Notes: a model not told the origin generated them from the letters alone. DNA of 64,000 bases from Cellulomonas rhizosphaerae (GCF_003470205.1 NZ_QWKP01000221.1:1-64000), one strand, 5' to 3'; counted from the first letter of the stretch, positions 1 to 11,071 are shown. A program made the numbers and translations.

Positions 1-3
1 GGT

Positions 4-58
4 GCGGTTGGGTGTGCGACACGCCGGGGTCCGCGCGGCGTGTCGCACACCCAACCGC
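4..58. repeat. Perfect 22-bp inverted repeat (hairpin)
   Basis: Bases 4-25 and 37-58 are exact reverse complements, with an 11-base loop. The arm begins GCGGTTGGGTGTGCGACACG. It sits before the DUF5997 gene at the window edge. It could be the terminator of an upstream gene or a dispersed palindromic element; there is no T-tract on either side. Confidence 0.85.
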
Positions 59-143
59 TCACCGCCCCGGACGACCGCGCGCCAGCGCTCCACGGCGCCC
101 CCCGGACGCCCCGAGTGTCCGCCGAGGCCCGCGGGGAACTACG

Positions 144-551
144 GTGAGCGGTGTGAGCACCAAGAAGTCGCAGGAGATGAAGGCGTCCACCGCCGCCGCC
201 AAGCTGGACGTGTACCTCCCGGCGACCCCGGAGGAGTTCCAGAACAGCACGGTCACGCGCGACGAGCTGACCGAGCTGCAGCGGACCCCGCCGCAGTGGC
301 TGGTCGACCTGCGCCGCAACGGCCCCCACCCCCGAGGTGTGGTCGCAGCACGGCTGCGCGTCTCGACGAGCGGGCTCGCGCGGGCCGGCATCACGGACCC
401 GCTGACCACCGACGAGATCTCCGCGCTCATCGCCGACCCGCCCGAGTGGCTGGTCCAGGAGCGCGCGACGTACGAGGAGGTCCGCCGCGAGGAGCGCCGC
501 CTCGAGTCCCGCGAGGCCGACCGCCGCGCGGCCCAGGCCGCCAAGGACTGA
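144..551 (+). CDS. DUF5997 family protein
   Basis: A 135-residue protein of unknown function that matches the actinobacterial DUF5997 family from its opening (VSGVSTKKSQEMKAS) and its internal PPQWLVDLRRNGPHP block. The body is soluble, with a charged C-terminal helix rich in E and R. I chose GTG 144 because GGGGA lies about 6 bases upstream; GTG 153 (VSTKKSQ) is the alternative, and the longer frame back to 12 runs through the inverted repeat. It converges with the LysR-type effector-domain gene, the two stops lying one base apart; this pairing is, from memory, common in actinobacteria. Function unknown. Confidence 0.85.
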   Translation: MSGVSTKKSQEMKASTAAAKLDVYLPATPEEFQNSTVTRDELTELQRTPPQWLVDLRRNGPHPRGVVAARLRVSTSGLARAGITDPLTTDEISALIADPPEWLVQERATYEEVRREERRLESREADRRAAQAAKD

Positions 552-552
552 C

Positions 553-1275
553 TCAGCGCTTGCGCGGGCGGCGGGTGCCCTTGGTGCCCAAGGGGGTGCG
601 GCCCGAGGCGCCCGGCGTGGGCTTGGCCTTCGGGGCCGGGCGGGGCTTCTTCTTCTCCTTGGCCGGCGGCTCGGGCGTCGCACCGCGGCCGCGCGACGAG
701 GACGCCTTGCGGCCCTTGACGATCCCGATGAACTCCTCGGTGAGCTCGTCGTACCGCTCGTCGACCCACACCAGGGCGACCGACGAGGTCGGCGCCTCCG
801 GCACGGCCCGGACGGTGAGGCCGCGGCGCTGGTGCAGCCGCGCGACCGACTGCGGCAGGTAGACGACCCCGACCCCGGCCGCCACGAGGTCGATCGCGTC
901 CGCGGTCGTCGCCACCTCGCCGCCCGTGAACGCGGTCCCGGGGGCTGAGGTCCAGCCGAGCAGGTCGTCGTCGGGCACGATGACGGTCTCGTCGGCCAGG
1001 TCCGCGACCGGGACCTCCTCGACGACCGTCACCACGTGGTCCTTGGGGACGACGACCATCGTCGTCTCCTCGTACAGCGGGATGACCGCGAGGCCGTCGC
1101 GGTCGACCGGCAGCCGCACGAGCGCGACGTCCGCCTCGCCGGCCCGCACCCGCGCGACGGCATCGGCGGGATCGGCGTGCACGAGCGTCGCGGGCACGTC
1201 GCGCAGTCGCTCGGCCCACACGCGCAGCCAGCGGTCCGGGTTCACCCCGGGCACGAGCAGGATGCGGAAGCTCAT
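553..1275 (-). CDS. LysR-type substrate-binding domain protein lacking the DNA-binding domain
   Basis: This 240-residue protein looks like the effector-binding half of a LysR-type regulator: a periplasmic-binding-protein fold with strands such as ADVALVRLPV near residue 50 and GVGVVYLPQS near 135. No N-terminal winged helix is present; residue 1 leads straight into the first strand. The last ~50 residues are a basic tail rich in K, R and P (KEKKKPRPAPKAKP) that could bind nucleic acid. The start overlaps the trmB stop by 4 bases (ATGA), so it is probably translated with trmB. Ligand and role are unknown. Confidence 0.8.
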   Translation of the reverse strand: MSFRILLVPGVNPDRWLRVWAERLRDVPATLVHADPADAVARVRAGEADVALVRLPVDRDGLAVIPLYEETTMVVVPKDHVVTVVEEVPVADLADETVIVPDDDLLGWTSAPGTAFTGGEVATTADAIDLVAAGVGVVYLPQSVARLHQRRGLTVRAVPEAPTSSVALVWVDERYDELTEEFIGIVKGRKASSSRGRGATPEPPAKEKKKPRPAPKAKPTPGASGRTPLGTKGTRRPRKR

Positions 1276-2006
1276 CGGATCCTCCGGGCGATGACGTCGT
1301 GCACCGCGTGGCCCAGGTCCAGGCCGCGCTGCTCGAACTTGGTGACGGGGCGGTGGGCGGGGCGCGCGACCAGCCCGCTCGACTCCATGTCAGGGTCTGC
1401 CTCGAGGACGTCGCGCATCTGCTCGGCGTAGTCGAGCCAGTCGGTCGCGCAGTGCAGGGTGCCGCCCACGCGCAGCCGGCTGCGCAGCAGGTCGACGTGC
1501 ATCGGCTGGATGAGCCGGCGCTTGTGGTGCTTGTTCTTGGGCCACGGGTCCGGGAAGTAGACGTGCACCGCGTCGAGGCTCTCCGGGGCGACCACGCGGC
1601 GCAGCAGGTCCAGCGCGTCGCCGTGGCCGACGCGCACGTTCGTCAGCCCGGCCTGCCCGACGAAGCCCAGCAGGCTCGCGATGCCCGGCAGGTGCGCCTC
1701 GAGCGCGAGGTAGTCGCGGCCGGGATCGGCGGCGGCCATCGCTGCCGTGGTCTCGCCCATGCCGGACCCGATCTCGACGACGAGCGGCGCCGCCCGGCCG
1801 AACAGGGCGACCGTGTCGAGCAGGCCGTCGGGCGTCGTCGGGTACGGGTGCTCGTCGTCGTGCACGGAGAAGCCGAACAGCGGCCACAGGCGCTCGAGCG
1901 AGTCCTCGCGGTCCTGGCTGAGCGGCGAGCGGCGCGGGTGGTACGTCCGCAACGGCTCGTGCGCGCGGATCGCCGTGAGGCGGAACGCGTCGGAGGGCAG
2001 GGTCAC
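1272..2006 (-). CDS. trmB: tRNA (guanine-N7-)-methyltransferase
   Basis: TrmB uses S-adenosylmethionine to methylate G46 in the tRNA variable loop. The 244-residue protein has the SAM-binding motif VVEIGSGMGETTAAMA, the acidic end of the next strand (ALEAHLPG), and the family signature YFPDPWPKNKHHKRRL followed by a C-terminal TKFEQRG block. GTG 2006 (VTLPSDAFRLTAI) is the only sensible start and lies 11 bases after the stop of the VOC gene. The downstream LysR-type gene overlaps its stop, so VOC - trmB - LysR domain form a leftward run. Confidence 0.93.
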   Translation of the reverse strand: MTLPSDAFRLTAIRAHEPLRTYHPRRSPLSQDREDSLERLWPLFGFSVHDDEHPYPTTPDGLLDTVALFGRAAPLVVEIGSGMGETTAAMAAADPGRDYLALEAHLPGIASLLGFVGQAGLTNVRVGHGDALDLLRRVVAPESLDAVHVYFPDPWPKNKHHKRRLIQPMHVDLLRSRLRVGGTLHCATDWLDYAEQMRDVLEADPDMESSGLVARPAHRPVTKFEQRGLDLGHAVHDVIARRIR

Positions 2007-2017
2007 GAGGCCCCAGC

Positions 2018-2779
2018 CTACGGATGCCAGGCGGGCGTGATGATCGCGAAGGTCTCGCCGAACGGCCCGCGCAGGCGCGCGACGCGGCCGTAGGGGGAGT
2101 CGGCCGCCCCGGCGGCGACGGTGGCGCCGAGCCCGGTGGCCGCCTCGATCGTCGCGTCGACGTCGGCCACCTCGAGGTAGAGCGTCCACGCGGAGTTCGC
2201 CTCGGTCTGCCCGACCCCGGCGACGGAGAGGTCGCCGCGTCGAAGCACCGCGTAGACGAAGCCGTCGCCGCCCGCGTCCATGACGTCGAGCTCGAGCACG
2301 TGCTGGTAGAACGCCAGTGCCTGCGGCTGGTCGGTCGACATCACCTCGGTCCACGCGACCGTGCCCGGCTCGCCGGTGACGTCCCAGCCGGTGTGCCTGC
2401 CGCTCTGCCAGAGCCCGAACACCGCGCCCGTCGGGTCGGCGGCGATGGCCATCGTGCCCATGCCCGGGAGCGGCGTCGCGCTCACGACCACGCGCCCGCC
2501 CGCCGCGGCGACCCGCGTGGTCGTGGCGTTGGCGTCGTCGGTCGCGAGGTAGAGGCACCACTGGGGATCGCTCGGCTGGTCGGTCGCGGACTCGCCGAGG
2601 CCCACCACGCGGCGGCCGCCGACCGTGGCGACGGTGTACCCGCCGGTCTCGGGCCCGCCGACCTCGAACTCCCACCCGAGCAGCGGACCGTAGAAGGCAC
2701 ACGCCTGGTCGAGCGAGGGGACGGTGATGTCGGCCCAGGCGGGCGTGCCCGCCGGCCAGCGCTCGGAGTGGGTGGTCAT
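2018..2779 (-). CDS. VOC (glyoxalase/bleomycin resistance) superfamily protein, two domains
   Basis: A 253-residue protein built from two vicinal-oxygen-chelate modules. The first starts ADITVPSLDQACAFYGPLLGWEF and the second VAWTEVMSTDQPQALAFYQHVLELDV; each ends in a beta strand giving the paired beta-alpha-beta-beta-beta fold. This arrangement resembles actinobacterial glyoxalase/hydroxylase-like proteins of unknown substrate. ATG 2779 (MTTHSERWPAGTPAW) is preferred to the upstream in-frame start at 2905, whose extra residues look non-coding. It is the first gene of the run leading into trmB. The substrate cannot be read from sequence. Confidence 0.85.
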   Translation of the reverse strand: MTTHSERWPAGTPAWADITVPSLDQACAFYGPLLGWEFEVGGPETGGYTVATVGGRRVVGLGESATDQPSDPQWCLYLATDDANATTTRVAAAGGRVVVSATPLPGMGTMAIAADPTGAVFGLWQSGRHTGWDVTGEPGTVAWTEVMSTDQPQALAFYQHVLELDVMDAGGDGFVYAVLRRGDLSVAGVGQTEANSAWTLYLEVADVDATIEAATGLGATVAAGAADSPYGRVARLRGPFGETFAIITPAWHP

Positions 2780-2886
2780 CGCCCCATCCCACACCCGGAC
2801 GTCGCGCCTCCGCGACCCGGCCGACGGCAGGTGTTCGCGGTGGTCAGGCGCAGACACCGAGGGGGGCGGTGTGCTACTCACGTCAC

Positions 2887-3861
2887 ATGACCTCGGACGA
2901 CGCACCTCCCGCCGGCGCCAAGCCCGGCGGCGAGAGCGGGCTCACGGTCGTCATCGCGCTCGGCGCCAACCTGCTCATCGCGATCGCCAAGACCGCGGCG
3001 GCGATCCTCACGGGCGCCGCGTCGATGCTCGCCGAGGCCGCGCACTCGTGGGCGGACACGGGCAACGAGGTCTTCCTGCTCGTCGCGCAGCGCAAGGCCG
3101 CCAAGCCCGCGGACGTCACGCACCCGCTCGGCTACGGGCGCGAGGTCTACGTCTGGTCGATGTTCGCGGCGATCGGGCTGTTCGCGGTCGGCGCCGGTGT
3201 CTCGGTGACGCACGGGGTCCAGGAGCTGATCGACCCCGAGCCCGCGAGCGACTTCCTCGTCGCCTACGTCGTGCTGGCCGTCTCGTTCCTGCTCGAGGGG
3301 ACCTCGTTCCTGCAGGCGAACCGGCAGGCGCGGCGCGAGGCCAAGGAGCGCGAGACCGAGCTGCTCGACCACATCCTCGCGACCTCCGACCCCACGGTGA
3401 GGGCGGTCTTCTTCGAGGACGCCGCGGCGCTCGTCGGCATCGTCATCGCGGCGGCGGGCATCGGGCTGCACCAGGCGACGGGCTCGGCGGTGCCCGACGC
3501 GATCGGGTCGATCCTGGTCGGCGTGCTGCTCGGCGTGGTCGCGGTGGTGCTGATCCAGCGCAACCGGCGGTTCCTGGTGGGCGAGTACGCGGACTCCCGG
3601 GTGAGCGCGGCGGTCGTCGGCCAGCTGCTCGAGCAGCCCGAGATCGCGCGCGTCACCTCGCTCAGCCTGCAGTACGTGGGCGCGCAGCAGCTGTCGCTCG
3701 TGGCGGCCGTCGACCTGCAGGGCGACCCCGGCGAGACCGAGGCGTCCCACTTGCTCGCGCAGCTCGAGCGGCGGATCGCGACCCACCCCGCGATCGTCCG
3801 CGCCATCCTGTCCCTGTCCGAGCCCGAAGAGGCCTCCCTCGAACCCGGTGGTGCCGCATGA
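2887..3861 (+). CDS. Cation diffusion facilitator (CDF) family transporter
   Basis: A 324-residue inner-membrane transporter of the CDF family, which exports divalent metal such as zinc, iron or manganese in exchange for protons. The metal site is visible: SMLAEAAHSWADTGNE in the second helix and a later FFEDAAALVGI segment in place of the usual HxxxD. About five or six membrane spans precede a cytoplasmic C-terminal domain (VTSLSLQYVGAQQLSLVAAV). ATG 2887 follows the short upstream frame MCYSRH. Its stop overlaps the next start (ATGA), so it is translationally coupled to the channel gene. Metal specificity is not determined. Confidence 0.88.
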   Translation: MTSDDAPPAGAKPGGESGLTVVIALGANLLIAIAKTAAAILTGAASMLAEAAHSWADTGNEVFLLVAQRKAAKPADVTHPLGYGREVYVWSMFAAIGLFAVGAGVSVTHGVQELIDPEPASDFLVAYVVLAVSFLLEGTSFLQANRQARREAKERETELLDHILATSDPTVRAVFFEDAAALVGIVIAAAGIGLHQATGSAVPDAIGSILVGVLLGVVAVVLIQRNRRFLVGEYADSRVSAAVVGQLLEQPEIARVTSLSLQYVGAQQLSLVAAVDLQGDPGETEASHLLAQLERRIATHPAIVRAILSLSEPEEASLEPGGAA

Positions 3862-5192
3862 CCGAACGCCCGGCCGACGACCAGCCCCCCGCCGAGGCGC
3901 CCGCCCCGACCGACTCGGGCGGCACACCCCACATCCCCGTGCAGCAGCTGCTGCGGATGGTGGTCCCGTCCGCGCTCGTCGGCGCCCTGTGCGCGCTGCT
4001 GCTGATCGCGCTCTCGTGGCTCGCCGAGCGGCTCCAGGAGCTGGTGTGGGACGACCTGAGCTCCGCGATGGGCGTGGACCCGGACTCCGCGTGGTGGATC
4101 ATCAGCGTCCTCACGCTCACGGGAGTGCTCGTCGGGCTCGTCGTGAAGTACGTCCCCGGCCACGCCGGGCCCGACCCCGCGGCGCACGGGCTGGTCGAGG
4201 CGCCGCTCAAGCCGTCCGTGACCCCGGGCCTCGCCCTGGCGCTCGTGCTCATGCTGGCGGGCGGTGTCAGCCTCGGGCCGGAGAACCCGATCATGGCGAT
4301 CAACGGAGCGCTCGTGGTCTGGCTCGGCGCGCGCTACCTGCCGCGCGTCGGTGCCGGGCAGTGGGTCGCGCTGGCCACGGCCGGGACCATCGGCGCGATG
4401 TTCGGCACGCCCGTCGCCGCCGCCCTGATGTTCTCCGAGCTCAACGTCGGCAACCCCAAGATCCCGCTGTGGGACCGCCTGTTCTCGCCGCTGGTCTCCG
4501 CGACGGCCGGCTCGATCGTCATGCTGTCGCTGTCCGACCTCGATCTGGCCATCGACCTGCCGGGCTACGAGTTCCACCCGGGTGACCTGGCGATCGGCCT
4601 GCTGATCTCCGTGGTGACCGCCGGCATCGGGCTGATCGGCGTGTGGGTCTTCGTACCGCTGCACCGCCTGTTCCGGCGCATCAATGACCCGCTGCTGATG
4701 CTCACGGTCGGCGGGCTGCTGCTCGGCGTCATCGGCGCGATCGGCGGCCCGCTCTCGCTGTTCAAGGGTCTGCACGAGATGCAGGAGCTGCCCGCGCAGA
4801 TCGGCACGCTCTCCGCGCTGGGCTTCCTGGGCCTCGGGCTGATCAAGATCGTGGCCCTGCTGGTCGCCTCGACGAGCGGCTTCCGCGGCGGCCGGATCTT
4901 CCCCGCGCTCTTCGCGGGCGTCGCGCTCGGTTTCGCTATCCACGAGTCGTTCCCCTCGGTCTCGCTCCCGCTCGCCGTGTCCACCGCGTGCGTCGGCATC
5001 CTCGTGGTGGTCGCCCGCAGCGGCTGGCTGAGCCTGTTCATGGCGCTGGCGGCGGTGCCCGACGCGAACCTGCTGCCCATCCTCGTGCTCTCGTCGCTCG
5101 GCGCGTGGCTCATGGTCGCCAACCGCCGCGAGCTGATCGACCCCGAGCGGATGCCGCACGCCGCGGAGGGCAGCGAGGTCAGGCCGGCGTGA
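3858..5192 (+). CDS. YfeO-like ClC-family ion channel/transporter
   Basis: A 444-residue membrane protein with ten or more hydrophobic spans, related to chloride-channel (ClC) proteins. The selectivity-filter position reads SLGPENPIMAIN, the form found in the YfeO subgroup instead of the GREGP of canonical ClC exchangers; the gating glutamate is kept. A second ClC-like block is ASTSGFRGGRIFPALFAGVA. The N-terminal 25 residues are proline-rich and soluble. It overlaps the CDF stop by 4 bases, suggesting co-expression of a metal exporter and an anion channel. Its 3' end overlaps the convergent YihY gene by 14 bases. The transported ion is unknown. Confidence 0.85.
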   Translation: MTERPADDQPPAEAPAPTDSGGTPHIPVQQLLRMVVPSALVGALCALLLIALSWLAERLQELVWDDLSSAMGVDPDSAWWIISVLTLTGVLVGLVVKYVPGHAGPDPAAHGLVEAPLKPSVTPGLALALVLMLAGGVSLGPENPIMAINGALVVWLGARYLPRVGAGQWVALATAGTIGAMFGTPVAAALMFSELNVGNPKIPLWDRLFSPLVSATAGSIVMLSLSDLDLAIDLPGYEFHPGDLAIGLLISVVTAGIGLIGVWVFVPLHRLFRRINDPLLMLTVGGLLLGVIGAIGGPLSLFKGLHEMQELPAQIGTLSALGFLGLGLIKIVALLVASTSGFRGGRIFPALFAGVALGFAIHESFPSVSLPLAVSTACVGILVVVARSGWLSLFMALAAVPDANLLPILVLSSLGAWLMVANRRELIDPERMPHAAEGSEVRPA

Positions 5193-6033
5193 CCTCGGAG
5201 CCCCGGATCACCCGGCCGATCGGCCCGTCCGCCTCGGCGCACGCCCGGCCGATGACGGTGGTCGCGACGAGCACGAAGGCGATCGCGAACAGCCACCCGA
5301 TGTAGGCGAACACGAGCCCGAGCACGCCGAACTGCCGCGCGCCGCTCTCCATGGCGATCGGCAGGTAGATGCCGCCCGCCACGCTGAGCAGGCCCATGCA
5401 GACGGCCGTGAGCGCGGCGGTGAAGGCGAGGACCCGCACGGCCACCTGGCGCTGCAGCAGCATCCACGGCACGAACGTCCACACCGCGGTCCACACCGCG
5501 ATCTGCAGGAGCACGGCGAGCGTGCCCCGCCAGATCGCTCCCTCGAGCACCGACTTCGTGAAGGCGACGATCAGCACGGCCAGCACGACGGCGAGCACGG
5601 TCGCGAGCCACCGCCATGCCGTCCGGACGCTGGCCTTCTGCACGTCCCACGTGCGCAGGTAGACGCGCTCGAGCGCGCGGGAGAACGACGTCGCGCTGAA
5701 GATCGCGACGACGATGCCGAAGAACCCGATCGACCCGGCCGCGGTCGCACCGGCCGGGATCGAGCCCGCCAGGGTCGCGCGGGTCTCCTCGGAGAGGCTC
5801 AGCGAGTCGGCGACGACCGAGCCGAGGCCGGGATGCTGCGGGCGCAGGGACGAGGCGACGAGCATGAGCGGCACGATCGAGGTGAAGGCCTGCGCCGCGA
5901 GGGTCATCGCGCGGTCGAACACCTCCAGCCGTGCCAGGTCCCGCACGATGCGCTCGAGCAGCCGCCCGACCCAGGTCTCGCGGATCGAGTCCCAGAAGCC
6001 CAGGCCGCGCTCGCGGAGGTTGGCGAGACGCAT
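5179..6033 (-). CDS. YihY/virulence factor BrkB family inner-membrane protein
   Basis: A 284-residue protein with about six membrane spans and the YihY/BrkB layout: an N-terminal amphipathic region (RLEVFDRAMTLAAQAFTSIVPLM), the SFSRALERVYLRTWDV loop near residue 120, and a last span ending in VLVATTVIGRACAEADGP. Family members were once called ribonuclease BN; their function is not established. ATG 6033 shares its A with the stop of the hydrolase gene upstream (TGATG), so the two are coupled. The 3' end overlaps the YfeO-like gene by 14 bases. Confidence 0.85.
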   Translation of the reverse strand: MRLANLRERGLGFWDSIRETWVGRLLERIVRDLARLEVFDRAMTLAAQAFTSIVPLMLVASSLRPQHPGLGSVVADSLSLSEETRATLAGSIPAGATAAGSIGFFGIVVAIFSATSFSRALERVYLRTWDVQKASVRTAWRWLATVLAVVLAVLIVAFTKSVLEGAIWRGTLAVLLQIAVWTAVWTFVPWMLLQRQVAVRVLAFTAALTAVCMGLLSVAGGIYLPIAMESGARQFGVLGLVFAYIGWLFAIAFVLVATTVIGRACAEADGPIGRVIRGSEVTPA

Positions 6034-6968
6034 CAGCCGAGCCGCGCGCCCAGGAACCGCAGCACCTCGTCGAGGTACCGCTCGCGCGTGGGGCTCGGCG
6101 ACAGCGCCAGGTCGTGCGCGCCGCCGGGGACCTCGACGAAGGTGACGTCGTCCCCGAGCAGCACCGCCCGGGCCGCGATGTGGGACACGTCGAGCACCGA
6201 GTCGGTCGTCACCAGCTGCTCGTGCCACCGGTCGTCCGGCCCGTTCGCGTCCGAGGCGAGCACGAGCACGGGCGCGTCGATCGCCAGTCCCCGGGCGACG
6301 CGCGCGTGCCCGCGGCGGACGGTGCGGATGAAGCCCGCCGTGACCGGGAACCCCTCGAACGGCTTCCAGGCCAGGTCGTAGTCCCACTCCCCGCCGGTGC
6401 TCGCGTGCAGCGCGGGCCCGTAGTGCTGGCCCAGCTTGGCGACGGGAAGGGACGGCGCCGCGCGCCCGACGAGGTCCAGCAGGCGAGTCGCGACGGTCCG
6501 CTCGAACCAGCTCCCCCGCAGGTCGAGCCACGGGCTGTTGAGCACCACGGCGTCGATAACCCCCGGGCGCGCGTCGGCCCACAGCGCGCTGACCAGCCCG
6601 CCCATCGAGTGGCCCATGAGCACGACCTCGTCGTGGTCCGCGCGCAGGATGCGGACGGCCGCGTCGATCTCTTCGGCGAACCGCCCCAGGTCGGTGGGGG
6701 AGTTCGGCCGGCGGCCCGGGCGGATCGAGCGACCGAAGTCGCGTAGGTCGAGCGCGGCGAAGTCGTAGCCCGCGCCGACGAACGCGTCGCCGACGTGGGT
6801 CTGGAAGAAGTAGTCGACGAAGCCGTGCACGTACAGCACGGCCCGACGAGAGGGGCTGGCGACCCGTCGGACGAGCGTCGCGACCGGGTCCGGCTCCACG
6901 CCGTCGGGCCGCAACGGCAGGGTGGTGGCGGTCCAGCCCGCGCCCAGCACGTCGGTGTCGTCAGCCAT
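6033..6968 (-). CDS. Alpha/beta hydrolase (serine aminopeptidase S33/lysophospholipase-like)
   Basis: A 311-residue cytosolic alpha/beta hydrolase. The nucleophile elbow GHSMGG is clear near residue 120, the oxyanion strand YVHGFVDYFFQTH precedes it, the acid is probably in VLVLASDANGPDD, and the catalytic histidine is in VPGGAHDLALSPS near the end. No signal peptide. The fold suits lipid esters, lysophospholipids or small esters; the substrate is not determined. It lies just upstream of the YihY gene with overlapping stop and start. ATG 6968 leaves 130 bases to the divergent clpB. Confidence 0.87.
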   Translation of the reverse strand: MADDTDVLGAGWTATTLPLRPDGVEPDPVATLVRRVASPSRRAVLYVHGFVDYFFQTHVGDAFVGAGYDFAALDLRDFGRSIRPGRRPNSPTDLGRFAEEIDAAVRILRADHDEVVLMGHSMGGLVSALWADARPGVIDAVVLNSPWLDLRGSWFERTVATRLLDLVGRAAPSLPVAKLGQHYGPALHASTGGEWDYDLAWKPFEGFPVTAGFIRTVRRGHARVARGLAIDAPVLVLASDANGPDDRWHEQLVTTDSVLDVSHIAARAVLLGDDVTFVEVPGGAHDLALSPSPTRERYLDEVLRFLGARLG

Positions 6969-7024
6969 GACGGGATCGTGCCATGGTCGGGGCGGGATCG
7001 GGCGAGAATCACCCGGTCGCCAGA

Positions 7025-7045
7025 GTTGAGCGGAATAGGCTCAAG
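7025..7045 (+). promoter_or_regulatory. HAIR-type operator (HspR-associated inverted repeat) before clpB
   Basis: The half-sites gTTGAGc (7025-7031) and gCTCAAG (7039-7045) are separated by exactly 7 bases, matching the HspR operator CTTGAGT-N7-ACTCAAG at 12 of 14 positions. A possible -10 (TAGGGT, 7052-7057) lies just downstream, so a bound repressor would block the promoter. HspR control of clpB and dnaK is known in Streptomyces and Mycobacterium; here it is inferred from the site. Confidence 0.85.
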
Positions 7046-7098
7046 TCTGACTAGGGTTGCACCAGGTAGACATCCGTTCTCGACCCTCAGGAGGTCAC

Positions 7099-9696
<2,598 letters not shown>

Positions 9697-9713
9697 CCGC
9701 CAGCTGAACGAGA

Positions 9714-9752
9714 GAGCCGGGCGTTCACCCGAAAGGGGTGGACGCCCGGCTC
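9714..9752. terminator. Hairpin terminator after clpB
   Basis: A 17-bp stem (GAGCCGGGCGTTCACCC paired to 9736-9752, one G-T mismatch) closes on a short GAAAG loop. It lies 18 bases after the clpB stop and has no U-tract, as is usual in actinobacteria. Confidence 0.85.
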
Positions 9753-9857
9753 ACAGCGGGAGCACAGTGTTCGATGCCGCCTTCGGGCGGTTTGTCCGGT
9801 TCTGGACGGGCGTCGACGAGGCGCCGCAGGCCGGGCACCTCGACGAGGAGGATCCGC

Positions 9858-11015
9858 ATGCGGCTTCGCACCTGTGCCGTCTCGGCACTCGCGGTCGCCG
9901 GGCTGGTGATCGCCGGCGCCCCGGCCACCGCCCGCTCGTCCGACCACCACACCTCGGGTCTCGCGCGCGTGGCCCACTACGGGCACGGCGTCTCGCTGCC
10001 CGACCACCGCCATCCGGTGAAGTCCCACCACGCGCCCCGGGCAGGGACGCCCACGACGGTGGCGACCGGCCTGGCTGGACCCCTGACGTTCGGCGTCGGC
10101 GCGAAGTCGCTGTACGTCGGGCAGGCGTTCGCGGGGATCGTCTCCAAGATCCCGAAGACCGGCGCTCCGACCGTCGTCGGCGCCGCCACGCCCGGCGCCG
10201 ACGCAGCCGGCGTCGAGGTCTCCCGCGGCGCGCTCACGTGGACCGAGCGGGCCGGCGAACCCGGTGCCCCTCCGACCGCCTCGCTGCTCCACCGCCAGAC
10301 GCGCGACGGCGCCACGACAGTCGACCTGCTCGCCTACGAGCAGACCGCCAACCCGGACCAGAAGAGCACCTACGGGTTCCGCAACCTCGACGCCGCCTGC
10401 GCCGCGCAGCTCGACCCGATGTTCCAGAGCTACACCGGCGGCGTCGACTCGCACGCGTACGGCACCCTGCACGCCCAGGGCGCCACGTACGTCGCCGACG
10501 CCGGCGCGAACGCGATCTTCAAGGTCAGCGCCAAGGGCAAGGTCAGCACCGTCGCCGTGCTCAAGGCCGTGCCGGTCGTCGTGCCGGCCGCCGCGGCCGC
10601 CGCCCTCGGGCTGCCCGCCTGCGTCGCTGGCAAGAAGTACTGGTTCGAGCCGGTCCCGACCGACGTCGAGCAGGGCCGCGACGGCTGGCTCTACGTCTCG
10701 CTCCTCCCCGGTGGTCCGGAGGACGGCAGCCTCGGCGCCAACGGCCAGGTCGTGAAGGTCAACCCGCGCACGGGCAAGGTCTTGACGGTGGCCAAGGGCC
10801 TCGCGGGGGCCACAGGCCTCGCGGTCGGGCCGAAGGGCACGGTCTACGTCGCGCAGCTGAACGGCAACGCGGTGTCGTGGATCGACAAGCGCGGCACGGT
10901 GCGGCCGCTGCTCACGCTCACCCAGCCGGCGGGCGTCGAGTGGGCCCACGGCAAGCTCTGGGTCTCGACCGACGTGTTCGGCGCGGGGAGCATCATCTCC
11001 GTCAAGGTCCACTGA
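9858..11015 (+). CDS. Secreted ScyD/ScyE-family protein (beta-propeller-like)
   Basis: A 385-residue exported protein. Residues 1-~28 form a signal peptide (MRLRTCAVSALAVAGLVIAG then APATARS). The mature part has repeated propeller-like blades such as GATYVADAGANAIFKVSAKGKV, GTVYVAQLNGNAVSWIDKRGTV and ATGLAVGPKG, matching the ScyD/ScyE family named after scytonemin-cluster proteins; family members in actinobacteria have no known role. ATG 9858 follows GAGGAGGAT with good spacing; the frame extends upstream to 9738 but those residues overlap the clpB terminator. Flanked by hairpins on both sides, so it is probably a single-gene unit. Confidence 0.82.
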   Translation: MRLRTCAVSALAVAGLVIAGAPATARSSDHHTSGLARVAHYGHGVSLPDHRHPVKSHHAPRAGTPTTVATGLAGPLTFGVGAKSLYVGQAFAGIVSKIPKTGAPTVVGAATPGADAAGVEVSRGALTWTERAGEPGAPPTASLLHRQTRDGATTVDLLAYEQTANPDQKSTYGFRNLDAACAAQLDPMFQSYTGGVDSHAYGTLHAQGATYVADAGANAIFKVSAKGKVSTVAVLKAVPVVVPAAAAAALGLPACVAGKKYWFEPVPTDVEQGRDGWLYVSLLPGGPEDGSLGANGQVVKVNPRTGKVLTVAKGLAGATGLAVGPKGTVYVAQLNGNAVSWIDKRGTVRPLLTLTQPAGVEWAHGKLWVSTDVFGAGSIISVKVH

Positions 11016-11021
11016 GCACGC

Positions 11022-11071
11022 GGGCCGGGCGGACGCAGCGGTCGCGGAAAGCCGCTGCGCCCGCCCGGGCC
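11022..11071. terminator. Hairpin terminator after the ScyD/ScyE-like gene
   Basis: A ~20-bp GC-rich stem (11022-11041 with 11052-11071, two mismatches) encloses a ~10-base loop TCGCGGAAAG. It starts 7 bases past the stop codon. Confidence 0.85.

Noticed and set aside
3264-5159. 631-codon open frame antisense to the CDF and YfeO-like genes
   Set aside because: Charged low-complexity translation with no membrane or motif content, while the sense frames are clear transporters.
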